Made by a program: the position numbers and the translations under genes. Positions 1 through 5,988 of a stretch of 7,267 nt of DNA are shown piece by piece. Below the pieces are notes generated by a model. It saw nothing but the letters and a program-made list of their open reading frames with translations, was not told the origin of the DNA and did not search any database. Position 1 is the first letter of the stretch. Every line of letters begins with the position of its first letter. Source of the stretch: Bacillota bacterium. Lineage in GTDB: Bacteria; Bacillota_B; Desulfitobacteriia; Desulfitobacteriales; Desulfitobacteriaceae. The stretch is taken from NCBI GenBank assembly GCA_021779415.1, contig JAJYAS010000166.1, forward strand, positions 1 through 7,267, given 5' to 3'.

Positions 1-129
1 GAGAGCTTCGATGAAACTATCTTCTCTCTGATGGTTGAAAAGATTATTGTGAAAACAAAAGTAACGCTTGCATTCCACTTAATCAACGGATTGGAGCTTA
101 CAGAGCTGATTGGAGAGGAAGTGAGTTAA
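1..129 (+). CDS. Large serine recombinase, C-terminal tail only (cut by window edge)
   Basis: Frame 1 is open from the first base and encodes 42 residues ending at TAA (127-129). The peptide reads ESFDETIFSLMVEKIIV and continues with a strand and a G-L-E-L turn. This matches the extreme C-termini of the two following genes (EFDEALFKATIKSITV and EFDNDLVRRLIQSVKI), which is the basis for the call; 42 residues alone would be too little. The catalytic and zinc-ribbon parts must lie left of the window. Its stop codon overlaps the next start (TAATG), which suggests translational coupling. Whether this protein is catalytically complete cannot be judged here. Confidence 0.7.
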   Translation, partial: ESFDETIFSLMVEKIIVKTKVTLAFHLINGLELTELIGEEVS

Positions 130-1055
130 TGGCGCAAAGGCATATGCCCTTCGGCTATAAAATCATCAACGGAACCGTAACCATCCTACCTGAAAAGGCA
201 GACCTGATCCGAAAAATGTTCAATGATTATATCGCAGGAACATCCCTGCTGCAGATGGCCAAAGACCTGACTCAACAGGAAATTCCGAATGCCAACGGAA
301 AACCCTCCTGGAATCACTGCTCCATCGGGAAAATCTTAAGCAACTGTAAATATATCGGTAATGACTTCTATCCTGCCATTGTCACGGAGGACGTATTTAA
401 TAGCGTAAAAGCATGTAGGGAAGAAAAGAATACTCAGCTTAACAGAAATACCAATTATTATGCCAACGGAATTACCAGCACTTACCCCTTCAGCGGCAAG
501 GTAGTATGCGGGGAATGTGGAAGCGTGTTTCGGCGCTACACTGAGCACCATAATAAAAATAAAAAATGCAACTGGAAATGCAAACGCTACATTGTTGACA
601 ACAGGGTCTGCTGCAAAAGCGAAGTGGTGGATGACCATCAGCTGGAAGCCGCCTTTATAGAGATCTTCAACCGGGTGCTTGAAAAACCGGATGTGATAGA
701 GACTCACCCCACAGTCAAGGCGGTACAGGAGAGTACGGAATTAAAGAGGCTTACCCAGCAAATCACCAGCGCATTACATAAAAGCGACTCTGAATCAGCG
801 GAATTGGCGGAGCTATTATTCAAAAGAGCTGCAGAGCAGTATCGGCTCTCAACGATAGATGACTTTGAGTACCAAACCAGGAAGCTGAAAGCGATATTTC
901 AAATTCATAAGCCCATCACAGAATTTGATGAAGCTTTATTCAAGGCCACCATCAAGAGCATTACGGTGGAAAAGATTGGCCAACTGCGATTCGAGATGGC
1001 CAATGGTGTCACTCTAAATACCACCTTGTACATTACGTGGAAAAGGAGGAATTGA
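129..1055 (+). CDS. Serine recombinase-like protein lacking the catalytic domain
   Basis: A 308-residue protein that begins directly in the DNA-binding 'recombinase' domain (about residues 5-100: PFGYKIING, then the LIRKMFNDYIAG helix and the SIGKILSNCKYIG motif). A zinc ribbon follows (C127-x2-C130 in VCGECGSVFRR, with further cysteines in CNWKCKR and VCCKSE), then a helical segment (about 180-265) and the family C-terminal strands. The N-terminal resolvase domain of about 130-150 residues, with its YxRVS serine motif and SRxAR arginines, is absent. This is not an obvious recent deletion: the ATG overlaps the upstream stop as TAATG, has an AGAGGA ribosome site 9 bases upstream, and the preceding bases code for the neighbouring gene. 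It probably binds att DNA or partners a catalytic paralogue as an accessory or directionality factor; that role is inference. Confidence 0.8.
   Translation: MAQRHMPFGYKIINGTVTILPEKADLIRKMFNDYIAGTSLLQMAKDLTQQEIPNANGKPSWNHCSIGKILSNCKYIGNDFYPAIVTEDVFNSVKACREEKNTQLNRNTNYYANGITSTYPFSGKVVCGECGSVFRRYTEHHNKNKKCNWKCKRYIVDNRVCCKSEVVDDHQLEAAFIEIFNRVLEKPDVIETHPTVKAVQESTELKRLTQQITSALHKSDSESAELAELLFKRAAEQYRLSTIDDFEYQTRKLKAIFQIHKPITEFDEALFKATIKSITVEKIGQLRFEMANGVTLNTTLYITWKRRN
1044..1049 (+). promoter_or_regulatory. Ribosome binding site fixing the start of the third serine recombinase
   Basis: AGGAGG lies 8 bases before the ATG at 1058. An in-frame GTG at 1037 would make the protein 7 residues longer, but it lies upstream of this site and has no comparable site of its own, so 1058 is preferred. 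Confidence 0.8.
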
Positions 1056-1057
1056 TC

Positions 1058-2728
1058 ATGGCAAGAGCGGCAAGAGCGGCAAGAACAGTATCGGTGATCC
1101 CTGCCGATCCGATTTATAATTTAAATGATAAGGCAAAGGAAAAGAAACTGAGAGTAGCGGCCTACTGCCGTGTCAGTACAGAACTGGAAGAACAGCAGTC
1201 CAGCTATCAAATGCAGGTGGAGCATTATACAAGAGAAATACAGTCAAATCCAAAATGGAAGTTCGCAGGCATCTATGCGGACGAAGGCATCAGCGGAACC
1301 AACACCAAAAAGCGTACTGATTTTAACCGAATGATCGAAGATTGCATGGCAGGCAAGATTGACATGGTGCTGACCAAATCCGTCAGCCGATTTGCCCGCA
1401 ATACCGTAGACTGCATTACCTACATCCGTCAGCTTAAGGAGAAGAACATAGCCGTATTTTTTGAAAAAGAAAACATCAACACTCTAGATGGTGCTGGCGA
1501 GCTTCTAATTACCATTCTGGGCAGTCTGGCCCAGGAAGAAAGCCGCTCCTTAAGCACCAATACAAGATGGGGTGTTGTCCGCCGGTTCGAAAAAGGGCAG
1601 GTATACCTGAACCACACGCAATTCCTGGGCTACACCAAAAACCAGGAAGGGGAGCTTGTCATCGTACCGGAAGAAGCAGAAACGGTAAGATTGATATTCA
1701 GGCTTTACTTAGAGGGCTGCAGCATCGCGAAGATCAAGAAGTACCTGGAGGAAAATAGCTTTAAAACAGCCACAGGCAAGGAAAAATGGTATGCCAGCAC
1801 CATAGCAGGTATGATTTCCAATGAAAAATACATGGGAGATGCCCTGCTGCAAAAAAGCTATACCACAGATTTTATTAATAAGACAAGAGTCAAAAACACA
1901 GGGATTGTTCCCCAATACTATGTAGAAGGAAGCCACGAAGGGATCATCTCCAAAGAATTATGGAACCGAGTGCAAGAAGAAAGGGCTCGTCGTATCAACA
2001 TCAGAAAATCCACGGATAAACGAGCCAAAACAGACAATGGAAAATACAGCTCAAAATATGCCCTCTCAGACCTTGTCCTGTGCGGAGAATGCGGCAAACC
2101 ATACAGACGGGCAACCTGGACAAACTACACGGAGAAACGAATCGTATGGCGCTGCTACAACAGGCAGGAATACGGGAAAAAATATTGCAAGCATTCACCG
2201 ACCATCGATGAGCCGCTCTTGCAAGATGCCATTATGAAGGCCATCAACCTGTTGATTGGGGACAAAGAAGATTTTATGGACACCCTCGCCTCCAATCTCC
2301 AAATGATCATGGGCAAGCATGCTAAGGTAATGGACATTCCGGCTATGGACAAGCGGCTGGAAGAACTGAAAACGGAGATGCTGGCCTTGGTAGAGAAAAA
2401 TGTAAAAAGCGGAGTCAACAATATAGACTTTGATGAGGCATATGAAAAAATCGCTGCGGAACGCAAGCAAATACTCAAAGAGAAAAATGAGTATACAGAA
2501 CAGCAAGCCCTCTATGATATCTACTGCCGCAGGGTCAACGAGATGAAAAAATTCCTCGGCGATGTGAACTGTGCCATGGCTGAATTCGATAACGATCTGG
2601 TTAGACGACTGATACAAAGTGTCAAGATCCTATCCAAAGAAAAGATTATCATCACCTTTAAATCCGGTCTCGAAATGGAACAGGCTGTAGAAGTGAGAGA
2701 AAAGCACCAGGATGGCAGGGCTTCATGA
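1058..2728 (+). CDS. Large serine recombinase, complete (site-specific integrase/resolvase family)
   Basis: A 556-residue enzyme expected to cut and rejoin att-site DNA through a phosphoserine intermediate. In order: a short basic Ala/Arg tail (residues 2-9, encoded by tandem GCAAGAGCG repeats); a resolvase domain (about 31-175) with YCRVST, where S40 is the predicted nucleophile, and KSVSRFARN, where R111 and R114 match the conserved active-site arginines; the long helix ending near QEESRSLS; a recombinase domain (about 185-310, FLGYTKN through KYMGDALL); a zinc ribbon (C342-x2-C345 in LCGECGKPYRR, then WRCYNR and KKYCKH); a Lys/Glu-rich probable coiled coil (about 415-490); and C-terminal strands. 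The length is normal for the family and no key residue is missing. It starts 2 bases after the previous stop. Its excision partner and target site cannot be named from this sequence. Confidence 0.92.
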   Translation: MARAARAARTVSVIPADPIYNLNDKAKEKKLRVAAYCRVSTELEEQQSSYQMQVEHYTREIQSNPKWKFAGIYADEGISGTNTKKRTDFNRMIEDCMAGKIDMVLTKSVSRFARNTVDCITYIRQLKEKNIAVFFEKENINTLDGAGELLITILGSLAQEESRSLSTNTRWGVVRRFEKGQVYLNHTQFLGYTKNQEGELVIVPEEAETVRLIFRLYLEGCSIAKIKKYLEENSFKTATGKEKWYASTIAGMISNEKYMGDALLQKSYTTDFINKTRVKNTGIVPQYYVEGSHEGIISKELWNRVQEERARRINIRKSTDKRAKTDNGKYSSKYALSDLVLCGECGKPYRRATWTNYTEKRIVWRCYNRQEYGKKYCKHSPTIDEPLLQDAIMKAINLLIGDKEDFMDTLASNLQMIMGKHAKVMDIPAMDKRLEELKTEMLALVEKNVKSGVNNIDFDEAYEKIAAERKQILKEKNEYTEQQALYDIYCRRVNEMKKFLGDVNCAMAEFDNDLVRRLIQSVKILSKEKIIITFKSGLEMEQAVEVREKHQDGRAS

Positions 2729-2983
2729 AATGGCGGATACAGCCATAAAAAATAATCGCACCATCCCCTGAATCGGAGGCAGAATAAGGGAAAAGAACTT
2801 CGGGTATGTGCATACTCCCGGGTCAGCACAGAGTAGGAAAGCATTAGGTGCCTGACTAGATTTCCTTTGATACATATAGGGGTATAGCTCGCAGAGGAAA
2901 GCACTAATGCATTCTGAAAAATTAGTCAAGTAAAAGACTTTCAACAAGTTTTACCAGAATCTATGATATAATTATGTCTAGCA
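2729..2983. other. Gene-free spacer with several short dyads, possible attachment-site region
   Basis: No credible gene lies between the serine recombinase stop and the IS91-side inverted repeat. Visible structures are: a dyad CGGGTATG / CATACtCCCG (2801-2808 and 2811-2820, one bulged base); imperfect direct copies of AGGAAAGCA-N-TA (2835-2845 and 2895-2905); pairing of GCATTAGGTGC (2841-2851) with GCACTAATGC (2901-2910) and of TTTCCT (2861-2866) with AGGAAA (2895-2900); and a hairpin ACTAAT / ATTAGT (2903-2908 / 2921-2926). Being next to the last recombinase gene makes an att site possible, and the nested pairings could also be a structured transcript. Neither is proven. Confidence 0.35.
2964..2972 (+). 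promoter_or_regulatory. Possible extended -10 promoter element
   Basis: TGATATAAT is a perfect TATAAT with the extended TGn motif. No good -35 lies at the expected spacing (the hexamer 17 bases upstream is ACAAGT). A transcript would start near 2979 and run straight into the long inverted repeat. No gene lies downstream on this strand, so it could drive a small RNA, read antisense into the IS91 transposase, or be a chance match in AT-rich DNA. Confidence 0.3.
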
Positions 2984-3087
2984 AATTATCCGAAGTTAGG
3001 CTTAAAAAAGCTCAAACTCGAATCAGAGCTTGAGTAAATTAGAAGCAGGTTTTGGTGGAGCAGCTACTTACCTAACTTTGGATAATT
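2984..3087. repeat. 17-bp imperfect inverted repeat, candidate IS91-element end structure
   Basis: AATTATCCGAAGTTAGG (2984-3000) is the reverse complement of CCTAACTTTGGATAATT (3071-3087) with one mismatch. The homology continues outward: TATGTC sits just outside both arms, directly abutting on the right and separated by a few extra bases (TAGCA) on the left. The 70-base interior holds the - strand terminator. Because it lies downstream of the transposase, it may be part of the oriIS-side end of the IS91-like element, or an operator or recombination site. The exact element boundary could not be fixed. Confidence 0.6.
3004..3034 (-). terminator. Intrinsic terminator reading in the direction of the IS91 transposase
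   Basis: On the - strand, CTCAAGCTC, a six-base loop (TGATTC), then GAGTTTGAG forms a 9-bp stem with one G-T pair. It is followed after one C by six T residues (the A run at 3004-3009 on the + strand). It lies about 220 bases past the transposase stop and would end that transcript before the serine recombinase region. Confidence 0.65.
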
Positions 3088-3255
3088 GACATAGCACGAA
3101 ACCGCGAATGCTAGGGAAAATGCTATGGGGATTGAATATCTAATCTCTAGTCTAATTCATATGACCTTTAAGGAAAACTCTGTAGTAAATGTATCGAAGT
3201 AGCGTTAATTATCCCTAAACAGATATAGTTTCCCCCTCCCCATGACAGGGCAATT
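3088..3255. other. Non-coding 3' flank of the IS91-family transposase
   Basis: No gene is seen. It holds a short direct repeat, AATGCTAGGG (3107-3116) and AATGCTATGGGG (3118-3129), and a third copy of AATTATCC (3207-3214) matching the tips of the long inverted repeat. A C-rich run, CCCCCTCCCC (3232-3241), sits just past the transposase stop. It may include sequences needed for the transposase to nick at its origin end. Confidence 0.4.
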
Positions 3256-4422
3256 TTAAATACATGCAGTTTTATTAGTGACAGGGGGAGATTTACCCAA
3301 GTTCATAAACCGTTTGAGTTTTTCCGATCCGCAATTAGGGCATTTAGATAAATCTAGTCCAGTGAGCTTCTGGATGAGTTGAAGCGTAGAGGCTTTTTCT
3401 TTGGTTAAAAGAGGTGTATGGGTAAGCTGTTTGCAAATCTTCAGTTTGGCTGTCTTGTTACGATTGCCAAGCAAGCCGTAGTGTCTTATTTTCATAAAGC
3501 CACTCGGTAGGATATGAATGAGAAATCTGCGTATAAACTCTTCGGCGGAAAGAGTCATCACTTTATGCTTGCTGCTGTCCTTGTAATCCCGCCATTTGAA
3601 GGAAACCATATCCTTTTCCATGCTAATGATGCGCTTGTTGGATATAGCCACTCTGTGAGTATATCGCCCCAGGTATTCAACAACACGAGCAGCATTTTTA
3701 AATGGTGGTTTGCAGTAAACAATCCACTCTTTACCATAGAGAGAGGTGAGCAGCTTTTCAAATTTCTTATCGTCGGAAAGATATGTTTGACTTCCATGAA
3801 ATTCAAGCTTGTTTTGGACGTAGTGCTGTTTGAGGTAATACAGGAATTTGCCTCTGAATTTTCTGGACAGAACTTTAACCGGAATGAAGAATTTCTTTCT
3901 GCTATTCACCCATTTTCCGATAGAGGATAATCCACCGCCGGGTACAACACAGTGAATATGAGGGTGGTGCATCAGGTTTTGTCCCCAAGTATGCAGAACA
4001 GAAGAGAAACCAATCTTTGCGCCAAGGTATTTATTGTCAGAAGCTAATTCGGCAAGAGTTTCAGCAACAGTCTTAAACAAGAGTGTATATACTACTTTTT
4101 GATTTTGGTAGGCCATTAAATTGAGAGTATCGGGGATTGTAAAAACAACATGGAAGTATCCAACGTCAAGCAGATTGCTTTTCTGGTTTTCAATCCAGCG
4201 TTCTTTGGCAAGAGCTTGGCATTTAGGGCAGTGCCGGTTGCGGCAGGAATTGTACGAAATTCTGGTATGCCCACAACTGTCACAAACCTCTTTATGGCCG
4301 CCTAACTCTGACGTTCTGCATTTTTGAATGGCCGACATCGCTTTATGCTGCACAAGAGTGAGCTTGTGGTTGGTTCGATAATTTATGCCGTATTTTAGGA
4401 AAATATCTTGAATCTCAGCCAT
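3256..4422 (-). CDS. IS91-family transposase (Y2, HUH rolling-circle type)
   Basis: A 388-residue transposase predicted to nick one DNA strand and become covalently joined to it through tyrosine. An N-terminal zinc-binding region (about 35-70) has C47-x2-C50 and a C60...C65-x2-C68 set in CRNRHCPKC. The metal-binding HUH motif is HPHIH in the sequence [15 protein letters not shown] (H155, H157). The paired tyrosines are Y250 and Y254 in EYLGRYTHR, the YxxxY spacing of IS91. Near the C-terminus, CPNCG suggests a small second zinc knuckle. The frame is also open to a TTG at 4455, but the ATG at 4422 is preferred: it overlaps the integrase stop as ATGGCTGA and puts the tyrosines almost where IS91 has them (249 and 253). 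No good ribosome site precedes it, consistent with coupling to the integrase. All motifs are intact, so it may be active, although its natural upstream gene and promoter are now disrupted. Confidence 0.93.
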   Translation of the reverse strand: MAEIQDIFLKYGINYRTNHKLTLVQHKAMSAIQKCRTSELGGHKEVCDSCGHTRISYNSCRNRHCPKCQALAKERWIENQKSNLLDVGYFHVVFTIPDTLNLMAYQNQKVVYTLLFKTVAETLAELASDNKYLGAKIGFSSVLHTWGQNLMHHPHIHCVVPGGGLSSIGKWVNSRKKFFIPVKVLSRKFRGKFLYYLKQHYVQNKLEFHGSQTYLSDDKKFEKLLTSLYGKEWIVYCKPPFKNAARVVEYLGRYTHRVAISNKRIISMEKDMVSFKWRDYKDSSKHKVMTLSAEEFIRRFLIHILPSGFMKIRHYGLLGNRNKTAKLKICKQLTHTPLLTKEKASTLQLIQKLTGLDLSKCPNCGSEKLKRFMNLGKSPPVTNKTACI

Positions 4423-4597
4423 TAGCTTTTTCGGATTTAGAAGCCATCTGATCAAGGGGACTTATTACGTTAAGGGTTTCAATCTTGACCAAATGCAAGT
4501 AAACGCAGGTCGTATTGATATTTGAGTGACCGAGCAGTTGCTTAATGTGATAAATACTTGTGCCGGATTCCAGCAGGTGAGTGGCGAAACTATGCCG
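4415..4597 (-). pseudogene. Tyrosine integrase, 3' fragment truncated at its HxxR motif
   Basis: The - strand here encodes the last 60 residues of a tyrosine recombinase: [20 protein letters not shown], then [10 protein letters not shown] and VYLHLV, ending at TGA (4417-4415). RHS is the end of the usual HxLRH catalytic motif, GHS carries the next active-site histidine, and the Y in VYLHL is the predicted nucleophile. Immediately upstream the reading becomes 'GALHN', which lacks one residue of the normal H-x-L-R spacing and is then closed by a stop at 4627-4625. The catalytic arginine I, the lysine and the whole N-terminal domain are missing. The break coincides with the start of the trio element's end repeats, so the gene was probably split by that insertion. 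It overlaps the transposase start by 8 bases. It is too short for the ORF size cutoff used by most gene callers. Confidence 0.85.
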
Positions 4598-4598
4598 G

Positions 4599-4651
4599 TT
4601 ATGGAGAGCTCCCCATAAGCGCCATTATGTAGAGTCCCAGGTTATGGGGAG
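4599..4651. repeat. Four copies of TTATG[GT][AG]GAG at the trio element's left end
   Basis: Copies are at 4599-4608 (TTATGGAGAG, +), 4609-4618 (TTATGGGGAG, -), 4625-4634 (TTATGTAGAG, +) and 4642-4651 (TTATGGGGAG, +). The first two abut head-to-head and form a 20-bp palindrome with a single mismatched pair. The cluster sits exactly where the integrase gene is interrupted. It is most simply read as terminal binding or crossover sites for the tyrosine recombinases; this is inference from position and symmetry. Confidence 0.7.
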
Positions 4652-4712
4652 TGTTGCTATGATTTGACCAATTATAGGTCTCTTTTTATTGGATCACTCA
4701 CCATAATACTTC

Positions 4713-4748
4713 ATAATCATCCTAACTAGAAAAAGAAAGGATGATTAT
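4713..4748 (+). promoter_or_regulatory. 11-bp perfect hairpin covering the ribosome site and start of the first trio gene
   Basis: ATAATCATCCT (4713-4723) pairs perfectly with AGGATGATTAT (4738-4748) across a 14-base A-rich loop. The right arm contains both the AAGG ribosome-binding purines and the ATG at 4741. In mRNA this stem would hide the translation start; as DNA it could be an operator for one of the recombinases. A CATAAT (4702-4707) just upstream could be a -10 box, but no convincing -35 accompanies it. Confidence 0.6.
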
Positions 4749-5988
4749 TTTGGATGAACTACTCGATTTGAAACAGATTATGGGCCAAGTGCTTTTGCTT
4801 CAAGAAAGGCAGGGGTATGCGTTAACCACTCTCAAGGTTCATCGGGGCGTATACAATGGCCTTCTCAGGTTCATGCAATCCAATAATTATGCAACCTTGA
4901 ATGAAGAAGTCGGCCTTGAGTATGTGCGTAATCGTACCGGAACATCTATGGACGGTTTTTATGGACGTGGTGACAGGAAGACCAATATATTTATGAAACC
5001 GGTCCAGAACCTTCTCGTATTCATGAAGACCGGGAACATATCCTTCTACATGCGGTCAAAGATTTCCGACTTTCAGTGCCCAGAAGGGTTTAACCAAGAA
5101 TATCTTCTTTTCCAGGACTCCTATGAAGAACGTTATTACGCCAGCTCAACAATCCTGAGTAATAATAATCTCCTACATAAGTTTCTTTATTTCCTTGATG
5201 ACGAAATTATTAAGAGTTCCTTAGATATCACTCCTTCTGTAGTCACAAAATTTCTGGGAAATTACAGCGCTGCAAAACCTAAATATGTAAGCACTATCCT
5301 GTATGTTATGCGTAATTACCTCTTCTTCCTGTATCAGCAGGGATTTACAAAGGAAGACCTCTCCAAATCCCTGCCTAAAGTTCGGACGATGCGCAACGCT
5401 TTTATTCCTTATTCATGGAACACCGAGGATGTTAAGAAACTGCTAGGGGCGGTTGATCGGGCAGACCCAAAAGGGAAACGGGATTATGCCATTTTGTTAA
5501 TAGTTGTCCGACTCGGATTGCGTGTCAGCGACTTGCGTGGATTAAGGCTTTCTAGCCTCAACTGGAACAGGAAGACTATAAGCATAAGTATGCAAAAGAC
5601 GAAACGGCCGATTGAGCTTCCTCTTCTAGAGGATATTGGATGGGCAATCATTGATTACCTAAAAAACGGACGGCCCCAGACACCATGTGATAGGGTATTT
5701 GTTCGCCATCGGGCGCCATTCGACGCATTTGGTGAGAACGAAAGTTTTCATAGAGAATTACATCGCTATATGGTCAAGGCTGGGCTGAATATACCTCTGG
5801 ATGTCCACTGCGGGCTACATTCGTTACGAAGCACGCTGGCCAAGAAGATGCTGGAAAGCAATGCAACACTTCCTGTTATTTCCGAGACTCTTGGGCACCA
5901 AAACATAAATACAACGAGCATCTATTTAAAGATTGATCTTGTAGGCCTTCGCCGATGTGCCCTTGATCCTGATGAGGTGGACCTATGA
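4741..5988 (+). CDS. Tyrosine recombinase, first of trio (RitA-like)
   Basis: A 415-residue tyrosine site-specific recombinase. The N-terminal part (about 1-215) is a long, mostly helical DNA-binding region, bigger than in XerC/D, and the C-terminal part (about 230-400) is the catalytic domain. The active-site residues are all visible: R261 in GLRVSDL, K286 in MQKTKRP, H360 and R363 in LHSLRST, H386 in TLGHQNINTT, and nucleophile Y395 in SIYLKI. The start is uncertain. The ATG at 4741 directly abuts the AAAGG ribosome purines, which is too close for normal initiation; an in-frame TTG at 4750 (protein starting LDELLDL) has better spacing. Both lie in or beside the 11-bp hairpin. The stop overlaps the next gene by ATGA. 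Presumably it works with the two downstream recombinases to move the element. Confidence 0.9.
   Translation: MIILDELLDLKQIMGQVLLLQERQGYALTTLKVHRGVYNGLLRFMQSNNYATLNEEVGLEYVRNRTGTSMDGFYGRGDRKTNIFMKPVQNLLVFMKTGNISFYMRSKISDFQCPEGFNQEYLLFQDSYEERYYASSTILSNNNLLHKFLYFLDDEIIKSSLDITPSVVTKFLGNYSAAKPKYVSTILYVMRNYLFFLYQQGFTKEDLSKSLPKVRTMRNAFIPYSWNTEDVKKLLGAVDRADPKGKRDYAILLIVVRLGLRVSDLRGLRLSSLNWNRKTISISMQKTKRPIELPLLEDIGWAIIDYLKNGRPQTPCDRVFVRHRAPFDAFGENESFHRELHRYMVKAGLNIPLDVHCGLHSLRSTLAKKMLESNATLPVISETLGHQNINTTSIYLKIDLVGLRRCALDPDEVDL

Larger units (their letters stand above)
1..2728 (+). mobile_element. Three-gene large serine recombinase module, right part of an integrative element
   Basis: Three consecutive same-strand genes encode large serine recombinases or pieces of them, joined by a 1-base TAATG overlap and then a 2-base gap, so they look like one operon. 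All three C-termini share a pattern: F-D-(E/N), a short helix, a strand with basic residues, then a strand ending in a G-(L/V)-(E/T) turn. Enzymes of this family integrate and excise conjugative or mobilisable elements and prophages, and usually lie at one end of the element. No cargo gene is visible; the element would extend left of the window. The module boundary and attachment site are not established; the gene-free stretch from 2729 is the likeliest place to look. Confidence 0.55.
2984..4597 (-). mobile_element. IS91-family element with upstream tyrosine integrase, interrupted at its 5' side
   Basis: It consists of a Y2/HUH transposase gene, a coupled upstream tyrosine integrase remnant and a 3' flank with terminator and inverted repeat. 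IS91-family elements move as single strands by rolling-circle transposition and lack ordinary terminal inverted repeats; some members carry a phage-integrase-like gene upstream of the transposase, as here. The left limit is set at the inverted repeat for convenience and may lie some tens of bases further left. The right limit is the point where the integrase gene is broken by the trio element, so the terIS side of this element is not in view. Confidence 0.6.

Noticed and set aside
1058..1090. Tandem GCAAGAGCG repeats at the third serine recombinase start as a possible slippage or regulatory repeat
   Set aside because: Only two full copies and a partial one are present and they are in frame, encoding an Ala/Arg tail; a simple basic N-terminus explains them.
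2730..2750. Hairpin ATGGC / GCCAT just after the serine recombinase stop, as a terminator
   Set aside because: The stem is only 5 bp and is followed by A residues, not T, on the + strand, so it does not fit an intrinsic terminator for the operon.
2879..2930. GGGGTATAGCTC resembling the 5' end of a tRNA-Ala, followed by a hairpin that could pass for an anticodon arm
   Set aside because: There is no D-loop GG, no TTCGA T-arm and no matching acceptor 3' strand. Only about 12 bases match, so it is not a tRNA gene; at most it is a chance or remnant similarity.
3086..3114. TTGACA at 3086-3091 as a + strand -35 box
   Set aside because: The hexamer 17 bases downstream is TGCTAG, a poor -10, and there is no + strand gene after it. 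TTGACA also arises here simply from the end of the inverted repeat.
3236..3245. TCATGGGGAG on the - strand, one mismatch from the trio end motif, as a second element end
   Set aside because: It is a single isolated copy in a C-rich run beside the transposase stop, with no partner motif and no disrupted gene around it.
3514..3930. Long + strand open frame opposite the IS91 transposase
   Set aside because: The opposite strand encodes a complete transposase with all family motifs; this frame has no recognisable domain and is a shadow.
4453..4455. TTG at 4455 as the transposase start
   Set aside because: It would add 11 residues that overlap the integrase coding frame without a ribosome site; the ATG at 4422, coupled to the integrase stop, fits the family better.
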